Source of the DNA: CALGDE01 sp964655355
GTDB taxonomy: Bacteria > Cyanobacteriota > Cyanobacteriia > CACIAM-69d
Assembly (NCBI GenBank): GCA_964655355.1
Contig: CAZZMD010000009.1
Span: forward strand, 37,114-101,113
DNA: 64,000 bases
Direction: 5' to 3'
The notes beneath the pieces were generated by a model. The model was not told the DNA's origin, did no database searches, and saw only the letters and a program-made list of their open reading frames with translations. Position numbers and translations under genes: made by a program. Shown here one piece after another: positions 17,035 through 25,591 of the stretch; position 1 is the first letter of the stretch; every line of letters starts with the position of its first letter.

Positions 17035-19401
17035 CTATTCCTCTTCATCAGCGGTGCTGTCTGCCCCATCAGCAGCCTCAACGGGGGTATCCCCCTCAGC
17101 CGTAGCATCGCTCGCAGCATCCTCCGCATCCGCAGCCTCGCCATCCTCCGGCAGGGTTGCCAGATCAATTTGCTGACGGTAATAATCCACCCCCCGCACT
17201 TCCACCTTGACCTCACTGCCCAGGGCATAGCGCCGCCGACTCTTGCGCCCCACCAACATTTGCTGACGAGACCGGTACTCATACCAGTCATCCTTAAGGG
17301 ACGACACATGAACCAGCCCCTCCACCTGAAGATCTTGAATCTCCACAAAAAATCCGTAGGACTGAACCCCAACGATCAATCCCACAAAACTTTCCCCAAT
17401 CCGGGATTGCATGGTGGCCGTGCGTTGGAGGCCAATAATGTCCGCCTCGGCATCTTGGATTGCCCGTTCGTGGTCTCCCAGCCCGGTGATAATACCGGCT
17501 AGACGGGTTTCCATCTCCTGGTGGATATCCGGGGGCAACACGTTCCAATCGATTTCGCCGTGGCTGGTATTGTCCCGCAGGTTGACCACTTTCTTTGACC
17601 GGGAGGTGCGGCGATCGCGCCCTTTTTCGAACACCAGGGTCAACATCTGCTGGATCAGAAAATCCGCATAGTGGCGACTGGGGGCATTCGCCGTGGTGTA
17701 GACCGGGAGCCCCAATCCAAAGTGGGGACGGGGATTGACGCTGTAATAGCAGGGCTTGAGGGTGGGCAAGAGCAACGTATTTAAAATTTTGCTGCTGCTG
17801 CTGGGGCCCGCCAACTCCGCCAGACAATCCTGGTAGATTTTTGGACTGACCTCCGCCTCATCCTCCAGGGTGTAGGTTAACCCCACATTGCTGGCGAGCT
17901 TGATCGCATCTTGCAAATCGCTCAAGGGGGGCGCGGCCTGGCAACGGTATAGGCTCGGGATGCCCAAGGCTTGCAAATGTTCAGCGATCGCCTGATTCGC
18001 CGCAATCATCAGCTCCGGGATCACCCCTTCTCCGGGCTGCTCCCCATCACGGCTGAGGATCGGCACCCCCGGCACCCCCTCCCGCTGCAACATCGAATCC
18101 ACCTCCGGTCCCCGGCGCAGGTCAAATCCCCCGCGCCCCCGGCGCTGTTGCTTAAGGGCTTCCGCAACCTCTTTGAGTTGAGACAGGAGCGCCTGAACCG
18201 CTTTTTTCTTAGGCACCGCCGAATCCGTTTTCCCATCCCCAAAGAAGCTGGAAAGCTGCGCCTGGGTTAACGCCGCATCGGAACGTACCGCACTGGGCTG
18301 TAGCTCGACCCCGATCCGCTTGCCGTCCCCATCCAACGTAATGAGCACCGACACTCCCAGACGATCTTGGCCCGGGATAAAAGACCCATGGACCGTACTC
18401 ACCTCCGGAGGGAACAGGGGCAGCACCGTCTCGCTCAAATAGGCCGCCAACCCCCGCCGCTGGGCTTCCCGCTCCAGGGGCGACCCTAGGGGAATATAGT
18501 GAGCCACATCGGTCATATGAATCCCAAGACGGGTGTTGCCATTGCCACTGGTTTCAACGGTAACGGCATGGTCGCAGATGGGCACCGACTCATCCCCCTC
18601 CCCCGCCGCGATCGCCACCGTCGGGAGCGATCGCACATCCAGCCGCCCTTTTACGTCCGCGGCCTTTAAGGTCTTCTTCAACTTAGGCAAGCCCGCCGCC
18701 GCATCGATTGCTGCGGTTGAGAAATTCTCCGACAGCCCATATTTACAGGTGACAATATCCACATCCCGCGCCGACTGGGCATCCACCCCCAAAACCTTGC
18801 TGATTTTGCCCTTCGGTAACGTCCGTCCCAGGGGATAGCGCTGAATCTCAACGCTCACCAAATAATCAACAATCTCCCCCAACTCAATGCCCTCCGTCGG
18901 CTCCAGAGCCACCTCAAATAACAGGCGATCGTCCAAAGGCACCGCCCGAAACTCATCCTCATCCGTCTTCTTCACCCGCGCCAACACATACCGATTAGAC
19001 CGCTCCAGGACAAGACACACCTCCCCCTCCGGACTACGGCGACGGTTACGCCCCATCCCCTCCTTGATCACCTTCACCAGGACGCGATCGCCATTCCAGG
19101 CATGGGACAAATGACTCTCACGGATATACACATCATCCGCCTCATCCTCATCCTGGATGGCGAAGCAAAAGCCCTTACTAGAGCACCGCAACTTCGCTTC
19201 AAATAATTCTTCCTGGGGGGCAAGGCGATACCGTCCCCGCTCCTTTTCCACAATGCCAATGGTTTCCAGCGCTTTCAGGGCAATGCCAAGGTGCTGCTTC
19301 TCCGGATCGTCATTCAGACTCAGTTTCTGCTCCAATAGCTTAGGAGTGAGGGATTTATCCCCGGTGAAGCTCCCCAACAGGGTGGCAATTGAAAAATCCA
19401 T
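17035..19401 (-). CDS. zam: Zam-type RNR-family protein with degenerate RNB active site
   Basis: About 788 residues from the ATG at 19401 (MDFSIATLLGSF); an in-frame TTG lies four codons earlier. Order: N-terminal winged-helix-like region (residues 15-65), cold-shock/OB segment (GFCFAIQDEDEADDVYI), RNB domain (about 235-600), S1 domain (GESFVGLIVGVQSYGFFVEI), and a C-terminal acidic Asp/Glu/Ala tail. The layout and length match Zam, the acetazolamide-resistance protein of Synechocystis, rather than canonical RNase R. At the RNB metal site the expected TID and DxDD are read as AIA and ICDH, and the SPIRRY block is APSRHY, so nuclease activity is doubtful. A role in RNA binding is inferred. Confidence 0.88.
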   Translation of the reverse strand: MDFSIATLLGSFTGDKSLTPKLLEQKLSLNDDPEKQHLGIALKALETIGIVEKERGRYRLAPQEELFEAKLRCSSKGFCFAIQDEDEADDVYIRESHLSHAWNGDRVLVKVIKEGMGRNRRRSPEGEVCLVLERSNRYVLARVKKTDEDEFRAVPLDDRLLFEVALEPTEGIELGEIVDYLVSVEIQRYPLGRTLPKGKISKVLGVDAQSARDVDIVTCKYGLSENFSTAAIDAAAGLPKLKKTLKAADVKGRLDVRSLPTVAIAAGEGDESVPICDHAVTVETSGNGNTRLGIHMTDVAHYIPLGSPLEREAQRRGLAAYLSETVLPLFPPEVSTVHGSFIPGQDRLGVSVLITLDGDGKRIGVELQPSAVRSDAALTQAQLSSFFGDGKTDSAVPKKKAVQALLSQLKEVAEALKQQRRGRGGFDLRRGPEVDSMLQREGVPGVPILSRDGEQPGEGVIPELMIAANQAIAEHLQALGIPSLYRCQAAPPLSDLQDAIKLASNVGLTYTLEDEAEVSPKIYQDCLAELAGPSSSSKILNTLLLPTLKPCYYSVNPRPHFGLGLPVYTTANAPSRHYADFLIQQMLTLVFEKGRDRRTSRSKKVVNLRDNTSHGEIDWNVLPPDIHQEMETRLAGIITGLGDHERAIQDAEADIIGLQRTATMQSRIGESFVGLIVGVQSYGFFVEIQDLQVEGLVHVSSLKDDWYEYRSRQQMLVGRKSRRRYALGSEVKVEVRGVDYYRQQIDLATLPEDGEAADAEDAASDATAEGDTPVEAADGADSTADEEE

Positions 19402-19963
19402 GAAGCGCGTCAACCTCCAACGGTAAAGCGAATTGCAATCGAACGAATAAACGAATCCAGATACCCGGTTCCCCGCCCCGCCAATCTTAAGGAAATCAGC
19501 AGCGAAAGCCAGAGGGCGATCCCAACCCAGGGGACAATCTCGACAGGGGCAAACCTACGGTAGGTCCCAATAACACCAATCCAATACCGCCAACCCAGTT
19601 CAAAGCAGCGCAACTGAATTGGACAACCCGTCGGTCCGTAGCGGTGACAAATCCCCAACCCCACCAGAACTAATGGAAAATTAGGCGAGTGGACTAGCCT
19701 GAAAGGGAGCAGGGACAAAGGAAAACCTGATGTTAGTGGCAACGAATGGCTTGAAAGGTCGCGAAATTCGTTGATGCCAGGCAATATATGTCGTTCCAAT
19801 TCTGCCACAAAGCGCCCCATGCCACGTATTGCCCTCGGGGAGACCTCCAAATTGCAATATCCAGCCCGCGATCGCCCCTTTTTTTGTTGTTATGGTTGGT
19901 CAGTCGAGACCCGTTTTTTAATCTCCCTTTTTATAGGCAAGTTATTGGCAGGCGAGTTATTGA
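19402..19963. other. Divergent spacer between zam and the next plus-strand gene
   Basis: Contains the doubtful 146-codon frame on the minus strand and promoters for the two outward genes. Just before the plus-strand start it carries a 15-bp tandem duplication (19935-19964). Confidence 0.45.
19410..19850 (-). CDS. Possible small hydrophobic protein upstream of zam
   Basis: A 146-codon frame whose TGA lies just ahead of the zam start. The C-terminal half has a hydrophobic segment (IVPWVGIALWLSLLISLRLA) after a Cys/Trp/Tyr-containing stretch. The first ~45 residues look non-coding. I do not recognise the family, there is no clear ribosome-binding site, and HIP1 sites are scarce. It may be a chance frame in the zam leader; a shorter protein starting near residue 50 is the more credible option. 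Confidence 0.25.
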   Translation of the reverse strand: MEVSPRAIRGMGRFVAELERHILPGINEFRDLSSHSLPLTSGFPLSLLPFRLVHSPNFPLVLVGLGICHRYGPTGCPIQLRCFELGWRYWIGVIGTYRRFAPVEIVPWVGIALWLSLLISLRLAGRGTGYLDSFIRSIAIRFTVGG

Positions 19964-19964
19964 A
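19935..19964. repeat. 15-bp tandem duplication abutting a start codon
   Basis: aggcaagttattggc and aggcgagttattgaa are contiguous. The second copy ends on the first base of the ATG of the following gene, in the region where the ribosome binds. Confidence 0.75.
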
Positions 19965-20755
19965 TGATGTTTGCGGAATTTCGAGCGCAGTATCCCAAAG
20001 GGGCCTTGGTGTCCCAAATGCTCGAATTTACCCAGGGGCAATATGTGGTTTCTGTGGCGGTCCAGCTCGAGGGGGAAGTGTTGGCGACGGGGATGGCGAC
20101 GGCGACAACCCTGGAGGAAGCGGAAGATCGGGCACGAATCCGCGCCCTAGAAGCCTTTGGGCTGGTGGAAATTGACTATGACGGCACAGTACATCTGATA
20201 GGGGACAGCGATCGCCCCGACACCGCCCAACTATCCAGCACAACCCCCACCCAAGCCCTGCTAACGGCAAGTACTCCAACGCCAGCCCCAACCCCAGCGG
20301 CCGTTGAAAACACCGAAAACGCCGAACCCACCAAACCTACCGAACTCGCATCCCCCAGCCCAACACCACCGCCCCCCCCAGGATTAGACGACGCCATTTC
20401 CGACGTCCCGATCCTGGAAGAAACCGCCCTAGAACTAGATTTTGCGCCCATCCCCCAAGCGCCCCCCACTCCAGCGCCACCGGCATCGGCAACATCTCCG
20501 ACCCCACCGCGATCGCCCCAGCCGCCCCCGGCCGACCCGTCTCCCGCTCCCGAGCCTACAGCACCGGTCGATCTATCCGATGCGATCGCCCAAATCGGTC
20601 TCCTCATGCGTCAACTGAACTGGGATAAGAAACAAGGCGTAACCCACCTCCAGCAAAACTACGGCAAACGCACCCGCGCCGAACTAACAGACCAAGAACT
20701 ACTGGAATTCCTCGCCCATCTCCAGTCCCTCAGCAGCGGAGAACCGGATTTCTAG
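19964..20755 (+). CDS. Conserved protein; N-terminal strand-annealing-like domain, Pro-rich linker, helical C-terminus
   Basis: A 263-residue protein in three parts. Residues 1-70 (FRAQYPKGALVSQMLEF, then VVSVAVQLEGEVLATGMATA, then EEAEDRARIRALEAFGL) show three strands followed by a helix with regularly spaced Ala and Arg. This is the layout of the Rad52/RecT/ERF single-strand-annealing core, where modified substrates are followed by an A..RA...ALr.FG helix. Residues 75-215 are a Pro/Thr/Ala linker. Residues 217-258 (IGLLMRQLNWDKKQGVTHLQ, LTDQELLEFLAHLQSL) resemble the small helical tail found on some annealing proteins. The similarity is my judgement without a search; the alternative is a cyanobacterial protein of unknown function. 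It is monocistronic with a terminator at 20766. Confidence 0.6.
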   Translation: MMFAEFRAQYPKGALVSQMLEFTQGQYVVSVAVQLEGEVLATGMATATTLEEAEDRARIRALEAFGLVEIDYDGTVHLIGDSDRPDTAQLSSTTPTQALLTASTPTPAPTPAAVENTENAEPTKPTELASPSPTPPPPPGLDDAISDVPILEETALELDFAPIPQAPPTPAPPASATSPTPPRSPQPPPADPSPAPEPTAPVDLSDAIAQIGLLMRQLNWDKKQGVTHLQQNYGKRTRAELTDQELLEFLAHLQSLSSGEPDF

Positions 20756-20765
20756 CCCCCCAATC

Positions 20766-20801
20766 AAAATCCCCCTGCTCCATGTCGGAGAGGGGGATTT
20801 T
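20766..20801. terminator. Bidirectional intrinsic terminator
   Basis: aaaatccccct (20766-20776) pairs with agggggatttt (20791-20801), with an inner ctcc/ggag extension. A-rich and T-rich flanks let it act for both the plus-strand gene before it and ugd on the minus strand. Confidence 0.9.
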
Positions 20802-20845
20802 AACCATCTCAGGATGACTCAGGGATGGCGCAGGTCAGGGAGCGA

Positions 20846-22201
20846 CTAGCGACCCACCCCGACATAGCGGTAGCCCATGGCCCGTAGCTCCACCGGATCC
20901 AGGAAATTCCGGCCGTCGATCATCACAGGCATATTCATCAACTTCGCCATCTTGCCGTAATCCAACGACTTGAACTCTGCCCAGTCGGTCACCAACACCA
21001 AAGCATCACAGCTATCCGCCAAACGCTCCGCATCGGTCTCCACATAGACATTAGACAGCCCATGGCGCATCCCCGTTTGGGACACAATCGGGTCATAGGC
21101 CTTGACCTTCGCGCCCAAGCGGTTGAGCTGCTCAATCATGGTCAACGCCGGCGCATCCCGCATATCGTCGGTGTCAGGCTTGAACGTCAAACCCAACAGC
21201 CCCACAGTCTTACCCTTCAGGATCTTCAGCTCACTTTGCAACTTCTCGATCGCGATAGTGCGCTGATGCTGATTCACCGTCACCGCCGACTTCAGCAACT
21301 GAGCCTCATAGCCATAATCATTAGCGGTATGGATCAGCGCCGACACATCCTTCGGGAAGCAGGAGCCCCCCCAGCCAATGCCCGCCTGGAGGAACTTACC
21401 GCCAATCCGGGAATCCAAACCAATCCCCTTCGCCACCTGGACCACATCCGCACCGACGCGATCGCAAATATTCGCCACCTCATTCACAAAGCTAATCTTC
21501 GTGGCTAGGAATGCATTCGCGGCGTACTTGACCATCTCCGCCGAACTCAGGTCCGTCTTCACCACCGGCACCGGCGGCAAGGTCTTATCTTCAGCCAAAG
21601 AACGACTCACAATGGGTTCATAGAGAGCCTCCATCATGGTCAGCGCCTTCTCCTCGTTGCTGCCCAGGACAATCCGATCCGGATTAAAGGTATCGAACAC
21701 CGCCGACCCTTCCCGCAGGAACTCAGGATTACTCACCACAGCAAAAGCCGGCTCATTGGCACCGCTGTTAGCCTCATTAAACCCATCTAGGACAATCATC
21801 CGCACCCAGTCACCGGACCCAATGGGCACCGTCGACTTATTCACAATCACCTTAAAATCGCTACCCTCTTTCAGGTTGGAGCCAATACCTCGAGCCACCG
21901 CTTCCACATAACGGGTATCGCTCTCCCCGGTGGGCAGCGGCGGCGTTCCCACTGCAATGAATAAAATTTCACCGTGCGCAACGCCCGCCGCCAAATCCGC
22001 CGTAAATTCGATGGTGCCATTTTGCATACAGCTCTGCATCAGCTCCGACAGCCCCGGCTCATAAATGGGGGACTGGCCAGACCGCATCAGCTTGACCTTC
22101 TCCTCATTGTTATCAACGCATATGACCTGGTGGCCTGAGTGGGCCAAGCAAACCCCAGTTACTAGGCCGACATATCCGGTACCAATCACACATACGCGCA
22201 T
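20846..22201 (-). CDS. ugd: UDP-glucose 6-dehydrogenase
   Basis: A 451-residue enzyme that oxidises UDP-glucose to UDP-glucuronate with two NAD+. The Rossmann motif is GTGYVGLVTGVCLA at residues 7-20. The catalytic cysteine lies in GWGGSCFPKDV, and the conserved EFLREGSA and LTFKPDTDDMRDAP are present. Length is normal. AGAAGGAC precedes the ATG. The UDP-glucuronate decarboxylase gene lies upstream on the same strand with a 473-base spacer, so together they form a UDP-xylose route used for exopolysaccharide or other glycans. Confidence 0.97.
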   Translation of the reverse strand: MRVCVIGTGYVGLVTGVCLAHSGHQVICVDNNEEKVKLMRSGQSPIYEPGLSELMQSCMQNGTIEFTADLAAGVAHGEILFIAVGTPPLPTGESDTRYVEAVARGIGSNLKEGSDFKVIVNKSTVPIGSGDWVRMIVLDGFNEANSGANEPAFAVVSNPEFLREGSAVFDTFNPDRIVLGSNEEKALTMMEALYEPIVSRSLAEDKTLPPVPVVKTDLSSAEMVKYAANAFLATKISFVNEVANICDRVGADVVQVAKGIGLDSRIGGKFLQAGIGWGGSCFPKDVSALIHTANDYGYEAQLLKSAVTVNQHQRTIAIEKLQSELKILKGKTVGLLGLTFKPDTDDMRDAPALTMIEQLNRLGAKVKAYDPIVSQTGMRHGLSNVYVETDAERLADSCDALVLVTDWAEFKSLDYGKMAKLMNMPVMIDGRNFLDPVELRAMGYRYVGVGR

Positions 22202-22674
22202 AGTTGAAGTCCTTCTTGAAAAACAGTGGTTGATGGAGCTGCCATAAACTCCCGTTGCGATCGCCCCCTTGGGGAGTCTTCCAACGCTTCCGTCATAGCA
22301 AATCTAACGGTCAATCAGGGAGGCGATCCGGATGAGATTCGCCGCCCGCCCGCTCCACGTCTAGGGGATAGCCCATCGGGTGAAGGGATCACGGTCCTTG
22401 ACATGTTTGAAATTTCACAACATCTCAAGGGCATGACATTGACCCATTTATTTGCAGGGCCCGTTCGCAGGGCCTATTTGCACGGTGGAATTTACGCGTC
22501 GAGTTACACGCGCCATTCACGCCATATCCAATGACAGATATAGTTTTCCCGTAAACCACCCCCATACGATCATGCCCAGCCAGGGCATCCCATTTCTGGG
22601 GACATCCCTAGCTGGGCAATCGCTAAGTACCTATTGAAATAGAGGGTCAATCCATCGCCCCCACGGGGCTTGGT
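22202..22674. other. Spacer between uxs and ugd
   Basis: No gene seen. It separates two minus-strand sugar-nucleotide genes and holds a strong hairpin near the uxs end (22574-22617). The rest presumably carries the ugd promoter. Confidence 0.5.
22574..22617. other. Strong imperfect palindrome downstream of uxs
   Basis: gcccagc (22574-22580) pairs with gctgggc (22611-22617); the stem continues inward as aggg/ccct after one mismatch, with an inner tccc/ggga pairing. No T run follows on either strand, so it could be an RNA-processing or mRNA-stabilising stem or a protein site rather than a classical terminator. Confidence 0.65.
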
Positions 22675-23613
22675 CTAACTGGTTATGGCCAGGCGATCGC
22701 GGAAATAGGCGATCGTCTTATCCAGACCCTCATTCAGGGGCACCGTCGGCGACCAATCCAACCAATTCTTAGCCCGAGTAATATCCGGCTGACGACGGCG
22801 AGGATCATCCTGAGGCAACGGCTTAAAGTCGATATCAATCTTAGAGCCCGTCAGCTTGCGCACCGTCTCCGCCAACTGCAAGATGGTGTACTCATCCGGA
22901 TTCCCCAAATTCACCGGACCAATATGCTCCTCATTATTCATCATGCGAATAAACCCTTCCACCAGGTCAGACACATAACAAAAACTCCGAGTCTGGGAAC
23001 CATCCCCATAGACCGTCAGAGGATTCCCCTGAAGCGCCTGCACCACAAAATTACTCACCACCCGGCCATCGTTTTCCAACATCCGAGTGCCATAGGTATT
23101 GAAAATCCGCACCACTCGCACATCCACCCCATTCTGGCGATGGTAATCGAACGTAAGGGTTTCAGCGATACGCTTCCCTTCGTCATAGCAACTCCGGGGA
23201 CCAATGGGATTTACATTGCCGCGATAATCTTCCGTCTGGGGATGAACCTCGGGATCCCCATAGACCTCAGAGGTGGATGCCAATAAAATGCGCGCCTTGA
23301 CCCGCTTCGCTAACCCCAGCATATTCAGGGTTCCCGTCACATTGGTCTTCACCGTTTTGACCGGATTGTATTGGTAATGAACCGGCGAAGCAGGACAGGC
23401 AAGATGATAAATCTGGTCCACTTCCAAACGGATGGGCTCCGTAATATCGTGGCGAATCAGCTCAAACTGTGGGTTTCCCAGCCAAGGCAGAATATTACGC
23501 TTGTGCCCCGTATAAAAGTTATCGACACAGATAACATCATGATCGGCATTCATCAAACGATCAATGAGGTGGGATCCAATAAAACCCGCACCGCCGGTGA
23601 CCAAAATTCTCAT
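22675..23613 (-). CDS. uxs: UDP-glucuronate decarboxylase (UDP-xylose synthase)
   Basis: A 312-residue extended short-chain dehydrogenase. The NAD-binding motif GGAGFIGSHL is at residues 7-16. The UXS signature YHLACPASPVHYQYNPVKT, catalytic STSEVYGDP and YDEGKR (Tyr and Lys) and the RIFNTYGTRM block identify UDP-glucuronate decarboxylase rather than a generic epimerase. It converts UDP-glucuronate from Ugd to UDP-xylose. Length matches the soluble bacterial form. It is upstream of ugd on the same strand. Confidence 0.95.
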   Translation of the reverse strand: MRILVTGGAGFIGSHLIDRLMNADHDVICVDNFYTGHKRNILPWLGNPQFELIRHDITEPIRLEVDQIYHLACPASPVHYQYNPVKTVKTNVTGTLNMLGLAKRVKARILLASTSEVYGDPEVHPQTEDYRGNVNPIGPRSCYDEGKRIAETLTFDYHRQNGVDVRVVRIFNTYGTRMLENDGRVVSNFVVQALQGNPLTVYGDGSQTRSFCYVSDLVEGFIRMMNNEEHIGPVNLGNPDEYTILQLAETVRKLTGSKIDIDFKPLPQDDPRRRQPDITRAKNWLDWSPTVPLNEGLDKTIAYFRDRLAITS

Positions 23614-24037
23614 AACTACACAGGATTAAGAAGGGCGCATGATGGGTTCAGAGGGAGTGAGGACGCCCTAAACAGCACGGGAAAGACCGAATAGCGTCAT
23701 CCCGAAAGTGTCATTACGTTGACGGATGAGGGGGATTGGGGGCAAGCAATGCCGCGCAGCAGATGCTACGGGGAACGGCTCTGACCTCAGGGTTGACCCA
23801 AAACGCTGGGAAGCTTTGGAGTGGTCAAACGCTAGCCTCAATCCACGCTGAACCTCCAATACTTTATCACGGTCATTTTGGGACCTTATCCGAATTCTGG
23901 ATAGGATTCTAGGCAGGAAATTTCTGGCGTTGTTGGCACAGTTGTTAGCACAGCGGGAATGCACATCTTTTCGGTCCCAGCTCCCCCTAGGACGCTGCCC
24001 AGGACGATCGCAGCAGCAGAGTCTAGGGACCGGCCGG
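23614..24037. other. Spacer downstream of the 475-residue hypothetical gene
   Basis: No gene supported on either strand. It contains a 12-bp tandem duplication at 23929-23952 and the promoter region for uxs. Confidence 0.45.
23929..23952. repeat. 12-bp tandem duplication
   Basis: gttgttggcaca is followed directly by gttgttagcaca; one mismatch. Confidence 0.8.
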
Positions 24038-25465
24038 TTAAGCGTCGCCGGACCAACTACTACGCCAAGCCTGGTCCGCCTGGGCGACGGTCAGTTTCCG
24101 ATGAAGGTCTTGATGGCGTTGGTTAAGCTGTTCAATCTGATTAAAGAGCGTGCGAATGTTCCGCGATCGCCGACTGAGATCCGGGTTGGCCAGCTCCAAA
24201 TCGCTGAGGTTGAGATGAATCGCCACCATCCGAAAGGGGGGAGATTTGGGACGATTTCGCGATCGCTTTTTCTTCTTTGCCGGCCGGATAGTCATCGCCA
24301 TCAAGTTAGGAATTTTGAGGGATGTATCCCGCGTCAGGGACAATTCTCCCTCCAGCAGGGGTGCCCCCAGGGGCTCAGGAATGGCATGGGTAGCGCGCAG
24401 AATTTGATTGGTTTGGTGGGAAAACCGCTGAAGCCCGAGCAACACTAAACGCTCCCGCGATCGCTGCCACTGAATAATCTCCCGGGGACCATAGCGAGGA
24501 AGAACCTCCTCCAGAAACGCCTTCGGTGAGAGGGGCGCCTCCGGGGCTGACTCGGGCGTCTCCGATGGGCTACCCCCGTCATCGTCGGCTGACCTAGCAT
24601 GATCATCGGCGGAAGCTGGCGATCGCCCCTGACCCGCAAAATACCGCCCCAGAAAACTCGTGTGAGTATCCCCATTCCCAGCGGGTTGCGGCGAATCGTT
24701 ATCCTCCAGGTCCCCTATTGCAGAACTCCCCTGAGCAGAACCCTCCTGGGCAGAACTCTCCTGGGCAGCATCTTCGGGCATAGGATCCGGTTCAGAACTT
24801 TCCCGGGCATCGGCATCCTCTCCCTTGGGCATATCCCCCTGATTGGCATCCACAGCATTAGCCTCTGAGGCGTCAGCGTCAGTCTTAGATTTCTCCGCCC
24901 CCTCAGCCGTGTCCCCCTCCTCCTCATCTCCCATCACCGACTCCAAAGCATTGGCCAAAGCCTCCGCCAAACGCTCAGGGGAAAATCCAGCCTCCGACAA
25001 ATCCTCGACTGCAATCTCATCGCTCAACACCACCAGGGTTTTATTGCCCCCCGCATCTCCCGAGTCATCCTTTTTGGCTGAGCCCCCCTCCTGGGATCCC
25101 GTTTTGATCAGCTGCCCCTGGGCAAACAAGCTGCTTATTACAAAATCCTGCAGGCTATCGGGGCCATCCGCCGCCGAGTCCAGATCCCGCTCCAAAACCG
25201 TATTCAGATACCGCTGTAGCTGACGTCCCGCCTCTTTCAACTCCCCCTGAAGCTTTTGCCGCTGTTCCAGGGGCAATCCCAGAAATTCATCGGGATATTG
25301 AGTCGTACAAATTTGATAGGCCGCCAACAACAACTGTTGACGGGCAACTTTTCCCAGGGCCACCAAATAATCGCGATCCGCCCCATACAAAGTTTGGGCG
25401 ATCGCCTGGGCATCCCGGTCGACGCTCTTTAATTGTGCTTCTAAACCTGGAATGGAATCGGCCAT
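24038..25465 (-). CDS. Conserved cyanobacterial hypothetical protein downstream of tsf
   Basis: A 475-residue protein I cannot name. Residues 1-105 form a helical domain (LVALGKVARQQLLLAAYQI, LPLEQRQKLQGELKEAGRQL). The middle (about 175-320) is acidic and disordered, with in-frame 15-bp repeats giving AQESSAQEGSAQGSSA. The C-terminal 150 residues are a charged region (LPRYGPREIIQWQRSRERLV), a lysine-rich stretch KKKKRS, and a predicted coiled coil (IRTLFNQIEQLNQRHQDLHR). No signal peptide or membrane segment. It follows tsf by 126 bases on the same strand and may be expressed with rpsB-tsf. Confidence 0.7.
   Translation of the reverse strand: MADSIPGLEAQLKSVDRDAQAIAQTLYGADRDYLVALGKVARQQLLLAAYQICTTQYPDEFLGLPLEQRQKLQGELKEAGRQLQRYLNTVLERDLDSAADGPDSLQDFVISSLFAQGQLIKTGSQEGGSAKKDDSGDAGGNKTLVVLSDEIAVEDLSEAGFSPERLAEALANALESVMGDEEEGDTAEGAEKSKTDADASEANAVDANQGDMPKGEDADARESSEPDPMPEDAAQESSAQEGSAQGSSAIGDLEDNDSPQPAGNGDTHTSFLGRYFAGQGRSPASADDHARSADDDGGSPSETPESAPEAPLSPKAFLEEVLPRYGPREIIQWQRSRERLVLLGLQRFSHQTNQILRATHAIPEPLGAPLLEGELSLTRDTSLKIPNLMAMTIRPAKKKKRSRNRPKSPPFRMVAIHLNLSDLELANPDLSRRSRNIRTLFNQIEQLNQRHQDLHRKLTVAQADQAWRSSWSGDA
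24721..24765. repeat. In-frame 15-bp tandem repeat, three copies
   Basis: cagaactcccctgag, cagaaccctcctggg and cagaactctcctggg are contiguous within the acidic linker of the hypothetical gene. The unit is a multiple of three and keeps the frame. Confidence 0.8.
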
Positions 25466-25591
25466 AGAACAGAGTAAATGGGAGTTGAGTCAGTGCGGCG
25501 GGGGAGGGAAGTTAGAAGAAAAAAACAAGGTCGAGGAGAACGCCAACAGGACGGGACGACTGACCCTCCCCAATCATCGTCGTCTAACCGT

